Source of the DNA: Hydractinia symbiolongicarpus
Lineage: Eukaryota; Cnidaria; Hydrozoa; Anthoathecata; Hydractiniidae
Assembly: GCF_029227915.1 (NCBI RefSeq)
Contig: NC_079876.1
Location: 21,020,001-21,084,000, forward strand
Direction: 5' to 3'
Length of the DNA: 64,000 nt
Position 1 is the first letter of the stretch. Each line of letters begins with the position of its first letter. The translations under genes and the position numbers were made by a program. Of this stretch, positions 47,260 through 62,900 are shown piece by piece. Under the pieces are notes generated by a model. The model was not told the DNA's origin. It made no database searches and worked only from the letters and a program-made list of their open reading frames with translations.

Positions 47260-47928
47260 CTAAGTAGCGCTGACATACTGCGCAGATTGCAGTTTTTTAA
47301 AAATTTCATCTTTGGCCTCTCGCCTGCCTTGTGCTAGCAACTCTGCGCGTTCATTATCGTTGATGGATTTCACAGCTTTTTTCGTTCGTTGTCGAATCTG
47401 CTCCTTGAGCACCATATAGCGCTGTTTTTCCTGCATGATCCATGTAAACTCATCGTCTGAAATTATACCATCTTGGATCGCTCTGGAAATCTTATCGTAT
47501 ACAGTATCTAGTTTTGATTCAGCTAGGAGTTTGATGCACTCATGTTTGTGCACCTTATACTGTATCCGTTTGGAAGCATTCTTCAAACCTACTTGGCCTA
47601 TGCCCACTGCAAGAGCCGCGGCTTCAATACCAATTGCTATGGGGGCTCCGAATCCGGTTGCAAGCGTGGCAATACCTGCTGCGGAGGTGATAACAGTAAC
47701 AGCAATCATGCAATGATCAGCATACCGAAGCCCCATCCCCCAAAGCTTGAACTTTTTGTAGAGTTTTTCTCTCTCCTTGATCTCAGACCGCAGGTACTGC
47801 TCAATTTCTTCGATCTTTTTTAGTCTGTAGACCTGACTTTCTTGCTCCTGCGGAGCCGCCAGGCGATCAGGCGCCTGCTCAGGAGCACTTGGCGGCAAAG
47901 TTGGGTAAAGCTTCATTGTATCAGCCAT
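47260..47928 (-). CDS. TM4 membrane protein, copy D (intact, 222 aa)
   Basis: Starts MADTMKLYPTLPPSAPEQ; the ATG follows the penton stop codon without a gap (GAATAAATG). Residues 35-62 are a charged helix, residues 72-112 are strongly hydrophobic (two adjacent membrane helices with Gly/Ala), and residues 125-222 are charged and helical. Residues about 21-28 (DRLAAPQE) are coded by a 24-bp palindromic insert absent from copy C. Function is unknown; a virion membrane protein is suggested by the position next to penton. Confidence 0.65.
   Translation of the reverse strand: MADTMKLYPTLPPSAPEQAPDRLAAPQEQESQVYRLKKIEEIEQYLRSEIKEREKLYKKFKLWGMGLRYADHCMIAVTVITSAAGIATLATGFGAPIAIGIEAAALAVGIGQVGLKNASKRIQYKVHKHECIKLLAESKLDTVYDKISRAIQDGIISDDEFTWIMQEKQRYMVLKEQIRQRTKKAVKSINDNERAELLAQGRREAKDEIFKKLQSAQYVSAT
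47844..47867 (-). repeat. 24-bp palindromic insert in TM4, copy D
   Basis: The minus strand is identical to positions 42125-42148 of the integrase insert. The aligned copy C gene (around 35985) lacks exactly 24 bases here, so the reading frame is preserved. The following CAGGCGCCTG is itself a palindrome. Confidence 0.6.
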
Positions 47929-48446
47929 TTATTCTATGAGTAAATGCATCGTAATCCCGACGAATGAGACATTTATTTCATGATGATGCTCGTCCGTCAG
48001 CATGAACTCCAGTCTGTCTGTTGAGCCTTTCAAAGGAAGGTAGATTGGAGTGTCAAAATTCCATGTAAGCATGTCTCCCCATGCGTTTAACTCTTTGGTG
48101 GGAAGCAAAGCAAGAATTTTTGATTTCTTCCCATCGAGTAGGCAATCGTCTTCATCCAGCTGGGGGCAAACGAGTCTCAATCTTTGGTATACGTCAGCTT
48201 TGTAGTAGCTGTCATAGTCGCCTTTGGTAAAATACTTTTTTGCAGGGTCGTAGGGTAGCCCCATAAGCTCTTGCAGTTGTCGATGGATTACCACAGTATA
48301 CCCGTCACTAACCCTAAGCCTACAGAGTCCATTTTTCAGAACAAACAGCTTAATCTTGTCCTGTGCTTGACTGTTGACGATGGCCGCGATATCCTCGATC
48401 TTGTACAGACCGTTCATTATTGTAATTCGGGTAACAGTCTGATCAA
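47929..48446 (-). pseudogene. Putative penton protein, C-terminal part, copy D
   Basis: The 162 C-terminal residues are intact, including the KKSKILALLPTKELNAWGD segment lost in copy C and the end MHLLIE. The N-terminal ~65 residues are absent: at about 48446 the coding sequence (ITRV.. side) stops and the TTCA satellite begins without transition. This shows that the satellite, or a break repaired with it, lies inside a former gene. Confidence 0.6.
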
Positions 48447-50295
48447 TTCATTCATTAAATCATTCATTCATTCATTCAATCATTCATTCTTTTATTCATT
48501 CATTCATTTATTTATTCATTCATTCATGCATTCATCAAATCATTCATTTGTTCTTTCATCCATCCATTCATTTATTCGTTCATTTATTTATTTATTCAAT
48601 CATTCGTTCATTGATTTATTTTTTCATTCAATCATTCATTCATTCATTTATTTATTCACTTATTCATTTATCCATTCATTCATTCATTTATTCAATCATT
48701 CATTCATTAAATCATTCATTCATTCATTCATTCAATCATTCATTCATTAAATCATTCATTCTTTTATTCATTCATTCATTTATTTATTCATTCATTCATG
48801 CATTCGTACATTCATCCATTCAGTCATTAATTCATTCATTTATGCATTTATTCATTCCTTCATTATTTCACTCATTTATCCATTCAATCATTTATTCAAT
48901 CATTCATTCATTCAATCATTCATTCAATCAATCATACAATCATTCATTCAATAATTCAATCATTTAATCATTCATTCAGTCATTTATCAATTAATTCATT
49001 CATCAATTCATTGATTCATTTATTCATTTATTCATTAATTTATTCATTCATTCACATATTTCTTCATTCAATCATTTGTTCATTAATTCATTTGTTCATT
49101 CATTTCCTCTAACATTTAGATACACAAATTCGTGTAGCATATAATATTGAGCCATTACGTTATTCATTCACTTTTATTCATTCACTTATTCATTTATCCA
49201 TTCAATCATTCATTCATTAAATCATTCATTCATTTATTCTTTTATTCATTTATTTATTCCTTCATTAATTCATTCATTCATTCATTCTCTCATTTATCCA
49301 TCTATTCATTCATTCATTCATTCATTCTGTCATTCATTCATTCATTCATTCTTTCGTTTATTCATTCATTCATTTATATATTTATTCATTCATGCATTCG
49401 TACATTCATCCATTCAGTCATTCATTCATTCATTTATGCATTTATTCATTCCTTCATTATTTCACTCATTTATCCATTCAATCATTCATTCATTCAATCA
49501 TTCATTCAATCAATCAATCATTCATTCAATAATTCAATCATTCAATCATTCATTCAGTCATTTATCAATTAATTCATTCATCAATTCATAAATTCATTTA
49601 TTCATTTATTCTATTATTCATTAATTCATTCATTCATTCATTAAATCATTCATTCATTCATTCATTCAATCATTCATTCATTAAATCATTCATTCTTTTA
49701 TTCATTCATTCATTTATTTATTCATTCATTCATGCATTCATCAAATCATTCATTTGTTCTTTCATCCATTCATTTATTCGTTCATTGATTTATTTTTTCA
49801 TTCAATCATTTGTTCATTAATTCATTTGTTCATTTATTCATTAATTCATTCAATCATTCATTTATTCATTCACTTATTCATTTATCCATTCATTCATTCA
49901 TTCATTCAATCATTCATTCATTAAATCTTTCATTCACTCATTCATTCATTCATTCATTCTTTTATTCATTCATTCATTTATTCATTCATTTATTCATTCA
50001 TGCATTCGTACATTCATTCATTCATTTATGCATTTATCAATTCCTTCATTATTTCACTCATTTATCCATTCAATCATTTATTCAATCATTCATTCATTCA
50101 ATCATTCATTCAATCAATCATTCAATCATTCATTCAATAATTCAATCATTTAATCATTCATTCAGTCATTTATCAATTAATTCATTCATCAATTCATAAA
50201 TTCATTTATTCATTTAGTCATTAATTCATTCATTCATTCATTCAAATATTTCTTCATTCAATCATTTGTTCATTAATTCATTTGTTCATTCATTT

Positions 50296-53200
50296 CCTCT
50301 AACATTTAGATACACAAATTCGTGTAGCATATAATATTGAGCCATTACGTTATTCACCAATTTTTTCCTCCTTCAATCAATTTTTCGTTCTTCTATTTAT
50401 TCCGTCATTTATGCAAACATTCATTTGGTTATTCTTTAATTCCTTCATTCAAAAAATCGATAACAAAATTTCACAAAGCAAATCTTATTCGACCATTAAT
50501 TTTTCATTAATTTTTTTATCATAAAATTTTTCCCTTGCTTCTTATTTCGTCATTCAATCATTCATTTATTCATTTATCCATTCATGCATTCATTTATTCA
50601 ATCATTCATTCATTAAATCATTCATTCATTCATTCATTCAATCATTCATTCATTAAATCATTCATTCTTTTAATCATTCATTCATTTATTTATTCATTCA
50701 TTCATGCATTCGTACATTCATCCATTCAGTCATTCATTCATTCATTTATACATTTATTCATTCCTTCATTATTTCACTCAATTTTCCATTCAATCATTTA
50801 TTCAATCATTCATTCAATAGTTCAATCATTTAATCATTCATTCAGTCATTTATCAATTAATTCATTCATCAATTCATAAATTCATTTATTCATTCATTCA
50901 TTCATTCTGTCATTCATTCATTCATTTATTTATTTATTCCTTCATTAATTCATTCATTCATTCAATCATTCATTTGTTCATTCATTCATTCATTCAATCA
51001 TTCATTTGTTCTATCATCCATTCATTCATTTATTCGTTCATTTATTCATTTATTCAATCATTCGTTCATTGATTTATTTTTTCATTCAATCATTTGTTCA
51101 TTAATTCATTTGTTCATTTATTCATTAATTCATTCATTCATTCATTTATTCATTCACTTATTCATTTATCCATTCATTCATTCGTTCATTCATTCATTCA
51201 TTCATTCATTCATTCATTCATTCATTCATTCAATCATTCATTCATTAAATCTTTCATTCACTCATTCATTCAATCATTCATTCTTTTATTCATTCAATCA
51301 TTTATTCATTCATTTATTCATTCATGCATTCGTACATTCATCCATTCAGTCATTCATTCATTCATTTATGCATTTATTCATTCCTTCATTATTTCACTCA
51401 TTTATCCATTCAATCATTCGTTCAATCATTCATTCAATCAATCATTCAATCATTCATTCAATAATTCAATCATTCAATCCTTCATTCAGTCATTTATCAA
51501 TTAATTCATTCATCAAATTATTGATTCATTTATTCATTTATTCATTTATTCATTTATTCATTTATTCATTTATTCATTTATTCATTTATTCATTTATTCA
51601 TTTATTCATTTATTCATTTATTCATTTATTCATTTATTCATTTATTCATTTATTCATTTATTCATTTATTCATTTATTCATTTATTCATTTATTCATTTA
51701 TTCATTTATTCATTTATTCATTTATTCATTTATTCATTTATTCATTTATTCATTTATTCATTTATTCATTTATTCATTTATTCATTTATTCATTTATTCA
51801 TTTATTCATTTATTCATTTATTCATTTATTCATTTATTCATTTATTCATTTATTCATTTATTCATTTATTCATTTATTCATTTATTCATTTATTCATTTA
51901 TTCATTTATTCATTTATTCATTTATTCATTTATTCATTTATTCATTTATTCATTTATTCATTTATTCATTTATTCATTTATTCATTTATTCATTTATTCA
52001 TTTATTCATTCATTCATTCATTCATTCACATATTTCTTCATTCAATCATTTGTTCATTAATTCATTTGTTCATTCATTTCCTGTAACATTTAGATACACA
52101 AATTCGTGTAGCATATAATATTGAGCCATTACGTTATTCACCAATTTTTTCCTCTCAATTATTCGTTCTTCTATTTATTCCGTCATGTATGCAAACATTC
52201 ATTTGGTTATTCTATAATTCCTTCATTCAAAAAATCGAATACAAAATTTCACAAAGCAAATCTTATTCGACCATTAATTTTTCATTAATTTTTTTATCAT
52301 AAAATTTTTCCCTTGCTTCTTATTTCGTCATTCAATCATTCATTTGTTCATTCATCCATTTATTTATTCATTCGTTAAAAAATCCATATACAGAAGTTCG
52401 TGTGGCAAATTTGAGTCGGCCATAAACACGTTCACTTATTGTTATTTTATTCATTCATTTGTTCATTTATTCGTTCAAAATTTCACATACAGAAATTCGT
52501 GTAACAAAGTTTTTTCGGGAATCATTAAGTAATTCATTAATTATTCCTCACTCCCTCATTCATTTCTTCGTTCAGTCATTTATCCATTCATTCATTCATT
52601 CATTCATTCTGTCATTCATTCATTTATCAATTCATTCATTCATTCATTCATTCATTCATTCATTCATTCATTCATTCATTCATTCATTCATTCATTCATT
52701 CATTCATTCATTCAATCATTCATTCATTCTGTCATTCATTCATTTATTCTTTTATTCATTTATTTATTCCTTCATTAATTCATTCATTCATTCATTCACT
52801 CATTTATCCATCCATCCACTCATTCATTCATTCATTCATTCTGTCATTCATTCATTCATTCATTCTTTCATTTATTCATTCATTCATTTATATATTCATT
52901 TATTCATGCATTCGTACATTCATCCATTCAGTCATTCATTCATTCAATCAATCAATCATTCATTCAATAATTCAATCATTCAATCATTCATTCAGTCATT
53001 TATCAATTAATTCATTCATCAATTCAATCAATCAATCATTCATTCAATAATTCAATCATTCAATCATTCATTCAGTCATTTATCAATTAATTCATTCATC
53101 AATTCATAAATTCATTTATTCATTTATTCATTTATTCATTTATTCATTTATTCATTTATTCATTTATTCATTTATTCATTAATTCATTCATTCATTCATT

Positions 53201-56200
53201 AAATCATTCATTCATTCATTCATTCAATCATTCATTCATTAAATCATTCATTCTTTTATTCATTCATTCATTTATTTATTCATTCATTCATGCATTCATC
53301 AAATCATTCATTTGTTCTTTCATCCATTCATTCATTTATTCGTTCATTTATTTATTTATTCAATCATTCGTTCATTGATTTATTTTTTCAATCAATCATT
53401 CATTCATTCATTTATTCATTCACTTATTCATTTATCCATTCATTCATTCATTTATTCAATCATTCATTCATTAAATCATTCATTCATTCATTCATTCAAT
53501 CATTCATTCAATAAATCATTCATTCTTTTATTCATTCATTCATTTATTTATTCATTCATTCATGCATTCGTACATTCATCCATTCAGTCATTCATTCATT
53601 CATTTATGCATTTATTCATTCCTTCATTATTTCACTCATTTATCCATTCAATCATTTATTCAATCATTCATTCATTCAATCATTCATTCAATCAATCATT
53701 CATTCAATAATTCAATCATTTAATCATTCATTCAGTCATTTATCAATTAATTCATTCATCAATTCATAAATTCATTTATTCATTTATTCATTAATTCATT
53801 CATTCATTCATTCAAATATTTCTTCATTCAATCTTTTGTTCATTAATTCATTTGTTCATTCATTTCCTCTAACATTTAGATACACAAATTCGTGTAGCAT
53901 ATAATATTGAGCCATTACGTTATTCACCAATTTTTTCCTCCTTCAATCAATTATTCGTTCTTCTATTTATTCCGTCATTTATGCAAACATTCATTTGGTT
54001 ATTCTTTAATTCCTTCATTCAAAAAATCGAATACAAAATTTCACAAAGCAAATCTTATTCGACCATTAATTTTTCATTAATTTTTTTATCATAAAATTTT
54101 TCCCTTGCTTCTTATTTTGTCATTCAATCATTCATTTGTTCATTCATCCATTTATTTATTTATTCGTTAAAAAATCCATATACAGAAGTTCGTGTGGCAA
54201 ATTTGAATCGGCCATAAACACGTTCACTTATTGTTATTTTATTTATTCATTTGTTCATTTATTCGTTCAAAATTTCACATACAGAAATTCGTGTAACCAA
54301 GTTTTTTCAAGAATCATTAAGTGATTCATTAATTATTCCTCACTCCCTCATTCATTCGTTCCTTCAGTCATTCATCCATTCATTCATTCTGTCATTCATT
54401 CATTCATTTATTTATTTATTCCTTCATTAATTCATTCATTCATTCAATCATTCATTTGTTCATTCATTCATTCATTCAATCATTCATTTGTTCTATCATC
54501 CATTCATTCATTTATTCGTTCATTTATTCATTTATTCAATCATTCGTTCATTGATTTATTTTTTCATTCAATCATTTGTTCATTAATTCATTTGTTCATT
54601 TATTCATTTATTCATTCATTCAATCATTCATTCACTTATTCATTTATCCATTCATTCATTCATGCATTTATTCATTTAATTATTCCTTCAATAATTCATT
54701 CGATCAATCATTCATTTGTTCATTCATTCATTCATTCAATCATTCATTTGTTCATTCATCCATTTATTCATTCATTTATTCATTTATTTCATTATTTCCT
54801 TCTTTCATTCATTCATTTATTCAATCATTCATTCATTAAATCATTCATTCATTCATTCAATCATTCATTCATTAAATCATTTATTCATTTATTCATTCAT
54901 TCATTTATTTATTCATTCATTCATGCATTCGTACATTCATCCATTCATTCATTCAATCATTCATTTATTTATTCCTTCATTAATTCATTCATTCATTCAA
55001 TCATTCATTTGTTCATTCATTCATTCATCAAGTCATTCATTTGTTCTTTCATCGATTCATTCATTTATTCGTTCATTTATTTATTTATTCAATCATTCGT
55101 TCATTGATTTATTTTTTCCTTCAATCATTTGTTCATTAATTCATTTGTTCATTTATTCATTAATTCATTCAATCATTTGTTCATTAATTCATTTGTTCAT
55201 TCATTCCTTTATTCATTCATTCATACAATCATTCATTCATTAAATCATTTATTCATTCATTTATTCATTCAATCATTCATTCATTAAGTCATTCATTTAT
55301 TCATTCATTCATTCATGCATTCGTACATTCATCCATTCAGTCATTCATTCATTCATTTATGCATTTATTCATTCCTTCATTATTTTACTTATTTATCCAT
55401 TCAATCATTCAATCATTCATTCATTCAATCATTCATTCAATCAATCATTCAATCATTTATTCAATAATTCAATCATTTAATCATTCATTCAGTCATTTAA
55501 CAATTAATTCATTCATCAATTCATAAATTCATTTATTCATTTATTTATTTATTCATTTATTCATGAATTCATTCATTCATTCATTCAAATATTTCTTCAT
55601 TCAATCATTTGTTCTTTAATTCATTTGTTCATTCATTTCCTCTAACATTTAGATACACAAATTCGTGTAGCATATAATATTTAGCCATTACGGTTATTCA
55701 CCAATTTTTTCCTCCTTCAATCAATTATTCGTTCTTCTATTTATTCCGTCATTTATGCAAACATTCATTTGCTTATTCTTTAATTCCTTCATTCAAAAAA
55801 TCGATAACAAAATTTCACAAAGCAAATCTTATTCGACCATTAATTTTTCATTAATTTTTTTATCATAAAATTTTTCCCTTGCTTCTTATTTCGTCATTCA
55901 TTCATTCATTCATTCATTCATTCATTCATTCATTCAATCACTCATTCATTCTGTCATTCATTCATTTATTCTTTTATTCATTTATTTATTCCTTCATTAA
56001 TTCATTCATTCATTCATTCACTCATTTATCCATCTATTCATTCATTCATTCATTCTGTCATTCATTCATTCATTCATTCATTCATTCTTTCATTTATTCA
56101 TTCCCTTATTTATTTATTTATTCATTCAAACATTCGTTCATTCATTTATTTATTCATTCAATCATTTGTTCAGTAATTCATTCATTCATTCATTCATTCA

Positions 56201-59200
56201 TTCATTCATTCATTCATTCATTCATTCAATCATTCATTCATTCATTCATTCATTCATTAAATCATTCATTCATTCAATCATTCATCCATTAAATCATACA
56301 TTCATTCATTCATTCATTCATTCATTTATCAATTCATTCATTCATTCATTCATTCATTCATTCATTCATTCATTCAATCATTCATTCATTCATTCATTCA
56401 TTCATTCATTCATTCAATCATTCATTCATTCTGTCATTCATTCATTTATTCTTTTATTCATTTATTTATTCCTTCATTAATTCATTCATTCATTCATTCA
56501 CTCATTTATCCATCCATCCATTCATTCATTCATTCATTCATTCTGTCATTCATTCATTCATTCATTCATTCATTCATTCTTTCATTTATTCATTCATTCA
56601 TTTATTTATTCATTCATTCATGCATTCGTACATTCATCCATTCAGTCATTCATTCATTCATTTATGCATTTATTCATTCCTTCATTATTTCACTCATTTA
56701 TCCATTCAATCATTCATTCAATCATTCATTCAATCAATCAATCATTCATTCAATAATTCAATCATTCAATCATTCATTCAGTCATTTATCAATTAATTCA
56801 TTCATCAATTCATAAATTCATTTATTCATTTATTCATTTATTCATTTATTCATTTATTCATTTATTCATTTATTCATTAATTCATTCATTCATTCATTAA
56901 ATCATTCATTCATTCATTCATTCAATCATTCATTCATTCATTTATGCATTTATTCATTCCTTCATTATTTCACTCATTTATCCATTCAATCATTTCTTCA
57001 ATCATTCATTCATTCAATCATTCATTCAATCAATCATTCAATCATTCATTCAATAATTCAATCATTTAATCATTCATTCAGTCATTTATCAATTAATTCA
57101 TTCATCAATTCATAAATTCATTTATTCATTTATTCATTTATTCATTTATTCATTTATTCATTTATTCATTTATTCATTTATTCATTTATTCATTAATTCA
57201 TTCATTCATTCATTAAATCATTCATTCATTCATTCATTCAATCATTCATTCATTAAATCATTCATTCTTTTATTCATTCATTCATTTATTTATTCATTCA
57301 TTCATGCATTCATCAAATCATTCATTTGTTCTTTCATCCATTCATTCATTTATTCGTTCATTTATTTATTTATGCAATCATTCGTTCATTGATTTATTTT
57401 TTCATTCAATCATTCATTCATTCATTTATTCATTCACTTATTCATTTATCCATTCATTCATTCATTTATTCAATCATTCATTCATTAAATCATTCATTCA
57501 TTCATTCATTCAATCATTCATTCATTAAATCATTCATTCAATTATTCATTCATTTATTTATTTATTCATTCATTCATGCATTCGTACATTCATCCATTCA
57601 GTCATTCATTCAATCATTTATGCATTTATTCATTCCTTCATTATTTCACTCATTTATCCATTCAATCATTTATTCAATCATTCATTCATTCAATCATTCA
57701 TTCAATCAATCATTCAATCATTCATTCAATAATTCAATCATTTATTCATTCATTCAGTCATTTATCAAATAATTCATTCATAAATTCATAAATTCATTTA
57801 TTCATTTATTCATTTATTCATTAATTCATTCATTCATTCATTCAAATATTTCTTCATTCAATCATTTGTTCATTAATTCATTTGTTCATTCATTTCCTCT
57901 AACATTTAGATACACAAATTCGTGTAGCATATAATATTTAGCCATTACGGTTATTCACCAATTTTTTCCTCCTTCAATCAATTATTCGTTCTTCTATTTA
58001 TTCCGTCATTTATGCAAACATTCATTTGGTTATTCTTTAATTCCTTCATTCAAAAAATCGAATACAAAATTTCACAAAGCAAATCTTATTCGACCATTAA
58101 TTTTTCATTAATTTTTTTATCATAAAATTTTTCCCTTGCTTCTTATTTTGTCATTCAATCATTCATTTGTTCATTCATCCATTTATTTATTTATTCGTTA
58201 AAAAATCCATATACAGAAGTTCGTGTGGCAAATTTGAATCGGCCATAAACACGTTCACTTATTGTTTTTTTATTTATTCATTTGTTCATTTATTCGTTCA
58301 AAATTTCACATACAGAAATTCGTGTAACCAAGTTTTTTCAAGAATCATTAAGTGATTCATTAATTATTCCTCATTCCCTCATTCATTCGTTCCTTCAGTC
58401 ATTCATCCATTCATTCATTCATTCATTCTGTCATTCATTCATTCATTTATTTATTTATTCCTTCATTAATTCATTCATTCATTCAATCATTCATTTGTTC
58501 ATTCATTCATTCATTCAATCATTCATTTGTTCTATCATCCATTCATTCATTTATTCGTTCATTTATTCATTTATTCAATCATTCGTTCATTGATTTATTT
58601 TTTCATTCAATCATTTGTTCATTAATTCATTTGTTCATTTATTTATTCATTAATTCATTCATTCATTCATTCATTCACTTATTCATTTATCCATTCATTC
58701 ATTCATTCATTTATTCATTTGATTATTCCTTCAATAATTCATTCGATCAATCATTCATTTGTTCATTCATTCATTCATTCAATCATTCATTTGTTCATTC
58801 ATCCATTTATTCATTCATTTATTCATTTATTTCATTAATTCCTTCTTTCATTCATTCATTTATTCAATCATTCATTCATTAAATCATTCATTCATTCATT
58901 CAATCATTCATTCATTCAATCATTTATTCATTTATTCATTCATTCATTTATTTATTCATTCATTCATGCATTCGTACATTCATCCATTCATTCATTCATT
59001 CAATCATTCATTTATTTATTCCTTCATTAATTCATTCATTCATTCAATCATTCATTTGATCATTCATTCATTCATCAAGTCATTCATTTGTTCTTTCATC
59101 GATTCATTCATTTATTCGTTCATTTATTTATTTATTCAATCATTCGTTCATTGATTTATTTTTTCATTCAATCATTTGTTCATTAATTCATTTGTTCATT

Positions 59201-59940
59201 TATTCATTAATTCATTCAATCATTTGTTCATTAATTCATTTGTTCATTCATTCCTTTATTCATTCATTCATTCAATCATTCATTCATTCATTAAATCATT
59301 TATTTATTCATTTATTCATTCAATCATTCATTCATTAAATCATTCATTTATTCATTCATTCATTCATGCATTCGTACATTCATCCATTCAGTCATTCATT
59401 CATTCATTTATGCATTTATTCATTCCTTCATTATTTTACTCATTTATCCATTCAATCATTCAATCATTCATTCATTCAATCATTCATTCAATCAATCATT
59501 CAATCATTCATTCAATAATTCAATCATTTAATCATTCATTCAGTCATTTATCAATTAATTCATTCATCAATTCATAAATTCATTTATTCAGTTATTCATT
59601 TATTCATGAATTCATTCATTCATTCATTCAAATATTTCTTCATTCAATCATTTGTTCATTAATTCATTTGTTCATTCATTTCCTCTAACATTTAGATACA
59701 CAAATTCGTGTAGCATATAATATTGAGCCATTACGTTATTCACCAATTTTTTCCTCCTTCAATCAATTATTCGTTCTTCTATTTATTCCGTCATTTATGC
59801 AAACATTCATTTGGTTATTCTTTAATTCCTTCATTCAAAAAATCGATAACAAAATTTCACAAAGCAAATCTTATTCGACCATTAATTTTTCATTAATTTT
59901 TTTATCATAAAATTTTTCCCTTGCTTCTTATTTCGTCATT
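50296..59940. repeat. Higher-order repeat of about 1.79 kb within the satellite
   Basis: A complex-sequence block of about 250 bp (CTAACATTTAGATACACAAA start, ...CCCTTGCTTCTTATTTCGTC end) occurs at about 50299, 52080, 53867, 55637, 57898 and 59686, with a partial copy at 49107. Intervals are about 1.77-1.79 kb, except one of about 2.26 kb. A second block of about 180 bp (CATATACAGAAGTTCGTGTG) follows at about 52378, 54176 and 58208 only. Both contain imperfect CACAAATTCGTG-type palindromes. Confidence 0.8.
51525..52003. repeat. Uniform TTTATTCA octamer array
   Basis: About 60 successive TTTATTCA units without a visible substitution over roughly 480 bp, embedded in the irregular satellite. 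The uniformity points to recent slippage or conversion, or to assembly from identical reads. Confidence 0.9.
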
Positions 59941-59989
59941 CATTCATTCATTCATTCATTCATTCATTCATTCATTCATTCATTCAATC

Positions 59990-62900
59990 ATTCATTCATT
60001 CTGTCATTCATTCATTTATTCTTTTATTCATTTATTTATTCCTTCATTAATTCATTCATTCATTCATTCACTCATTTATCCGTCTATTCATTCATTCATT
60101 CATTCATTCTGTCATTCATTCATTCATTCATTCTTTCATTTATTCATTCCTTCATTTATTTATTTATTCATTCAAACATTCGTTCATTCATTTATTTATT
60201 CATTCAATCATTTGTTCAGTAATTCATTCATTCATTCATTCAATCATTCATTCATTCATTAAATCATTCATTCATTCAATCATTCATTCATTCATTCATT
60301 CATTCATTCATTCATTCATTCATTCATTCATTCATTCATTCATTCATTCATTCATTCATTCATTCATTCATTCTGTCATTCATTCATTTATTCTTTTATT
60401 CATTTATTTATTCCTTCATTAATTCATTCATTCATTCATTCACTCATTTATCCATCTATTCATTCATTCATTCATTCTGTCATTCATTCATTCATTCATT
60501 CATTCTTTCATTTATTCATTCCTTCATTTATTTATTCATTCAAACATTCGTTCATTCATCCATTCAGTCATTCATTCATTCATTTATGCATTTATTCATT
60601 CCTTCATTATTTCACTCATTTATCCATTCAATCATTCATTCAATCATTCATTCAATCAATCAATCATTCATTCAATAATTCAATCATTCAATCATTCATT
60701 CAGTCATTTATCAATTAATTCATTCATCAATTCATAAATTCATTTATTCATTTATTCATTTATTCATTTATTCATTAATTCATTCATTCATTCATTAAAT
60801 CAATCATTCATTCATTCATTAAATCATTCATTCATTCAATCATTCATCCATTAAATCATTCATTCATTCATTCATTCATTTATCAATTCATTCATTCATT
60901 CATTCATTCATTCATTCATTCATTCATTCATTCATTCATTCAATCATTCATTCATTCTGTCATTCATTCATTTATTCTTTTATTCATTTATTTATTCCTT
61001 CATTAATTCATTCATTCATTCATTCACTCATTTATCCGTCTATTCATTCATTCATTCATTCATTCTGTCATTCATTCATTCATTCATTCTTTCATTTATT
61101 CATTCCTTCATTTATTTATTCATTCAAACATTCGTTCATTCATTTATTTATTCATTCAATCATTTGTTCAGTAATTCATTCATTCATTCATTCAATCATT
61201 CATTCATTCATTAAATCATTCATTCATTCAATCATTCATTCATTCATTCATTCAATCATTCATTCATTCATTCATTCATTCATTCAATCATTCATTCATT
61301 CTGTCATTCATTCATTTATTCTTTTATTCATTTATTTATTCCTTCATTAATTCATTCATTCATTCATTCACTCATTTATCCATCTATTCATTCATTCATT
61401 CATTCTGTCATTCATTCATTCATTCATTCTTTCATTTATTCATTCCTTCATTTATTTATTCATTCAAACATTCGTTCATTCATCCATTCAGTCATTCATT
61501 CATTCATTTATGCATTTATTCATTCCTTCATTATTTCACTCATTTATCCATTCAATCATTCATTCAATCATTCATTCAATCAATCAATCATTCATTCAAT
61601 AATTCAATCATTCAATCATTCATTCAGTCATTTATCAATTAATTCATTCATCAATTCATAAATTCATTTATTCATTTATTCATTTATTCATTTATTCATT
61701 TATTCATTTATTCATTTATTCATTAATTCATTCATTCATTCATTAAATCAATCATTCATTCATTCATTAAATCATTCATTCATTCAATCATTCATCCATT
61801 AAATCATTCATTCATTCATTCATTCATTTATCAATTCATTCATTCATTCATTCATTCATTTATTCATTCATTCATTCATTCATTCATTCATTCATTCTGT
61901 CATTCATTCATTTATTCTTTTATTCATTTATTTATTCCTTCATTAATTCATTCATTCATTCATTCACTCATTTATCCATCTATTCATTCATTCATTCATT
62001 CTGTCATTCATTCATTCATTCATTCTTTCATTTATTCATTCCTTCATTTATTTATTCATTCAAACATTCGTTCATTCATCCATTCAGTCATTCATTCATT
62101 CATTTATGCATTTATTCATTCCTTCATTATTTCACTCATTTATCCATTCAATCATTCATTCAATCATTCATTCAATCAATCAATCATTCATTCAATAATT
62201 CAATCATTCAATCATTCATTCAGTCATTTATCAATTAATTCATTCATCATTCATAAATTCATTTATTCATTTATTCATTTATTCATTTATTCATTAATTC
62301 ATTCATTCATTCATTAAATCAATCATTCATTCATTCATTAAATCATTCATTCATTCAATCATTCATCCATTAAATCATTCATTCATTAATTCATTCATTT
62401 ATCAATTCATTCATTCATTCATTCATTCATTCATTCATTCATTCATTCATTCATTCATTCATTCATTCATTCATTCATTCATTCATTCATTCATTCATTC
62501 AATCATTCATTCATTCTGTCATTCATTCATTTATTCTTTTATTCATTTATTTATTCCTTCATTAATTCATTCATTCATTCATTCACTCATTTATCCATCT
62601 ATTCATTCATTCATTCATTCTGTCATTCATTCATTCATTCATTCTTTCATTTATTCATTCCTTCATTTATTTATTCATTCAAACATTCGTTCATTCATTT
62701 ATTTATTCATTCAATCATTTGTTCAGTAATTCATTCATTCATTCATTCAATCATTCATTCATTCATTAAATCATTCATTCATTCAATCATTCATTCATTC
62801 ATTCATTCATTCAATCATTCATTCATTCATTCATTCATTCATTCATTCATTCAATCATTCATTCATTCTGTCATTCATTCATTTATTCTTTTATTCATTT

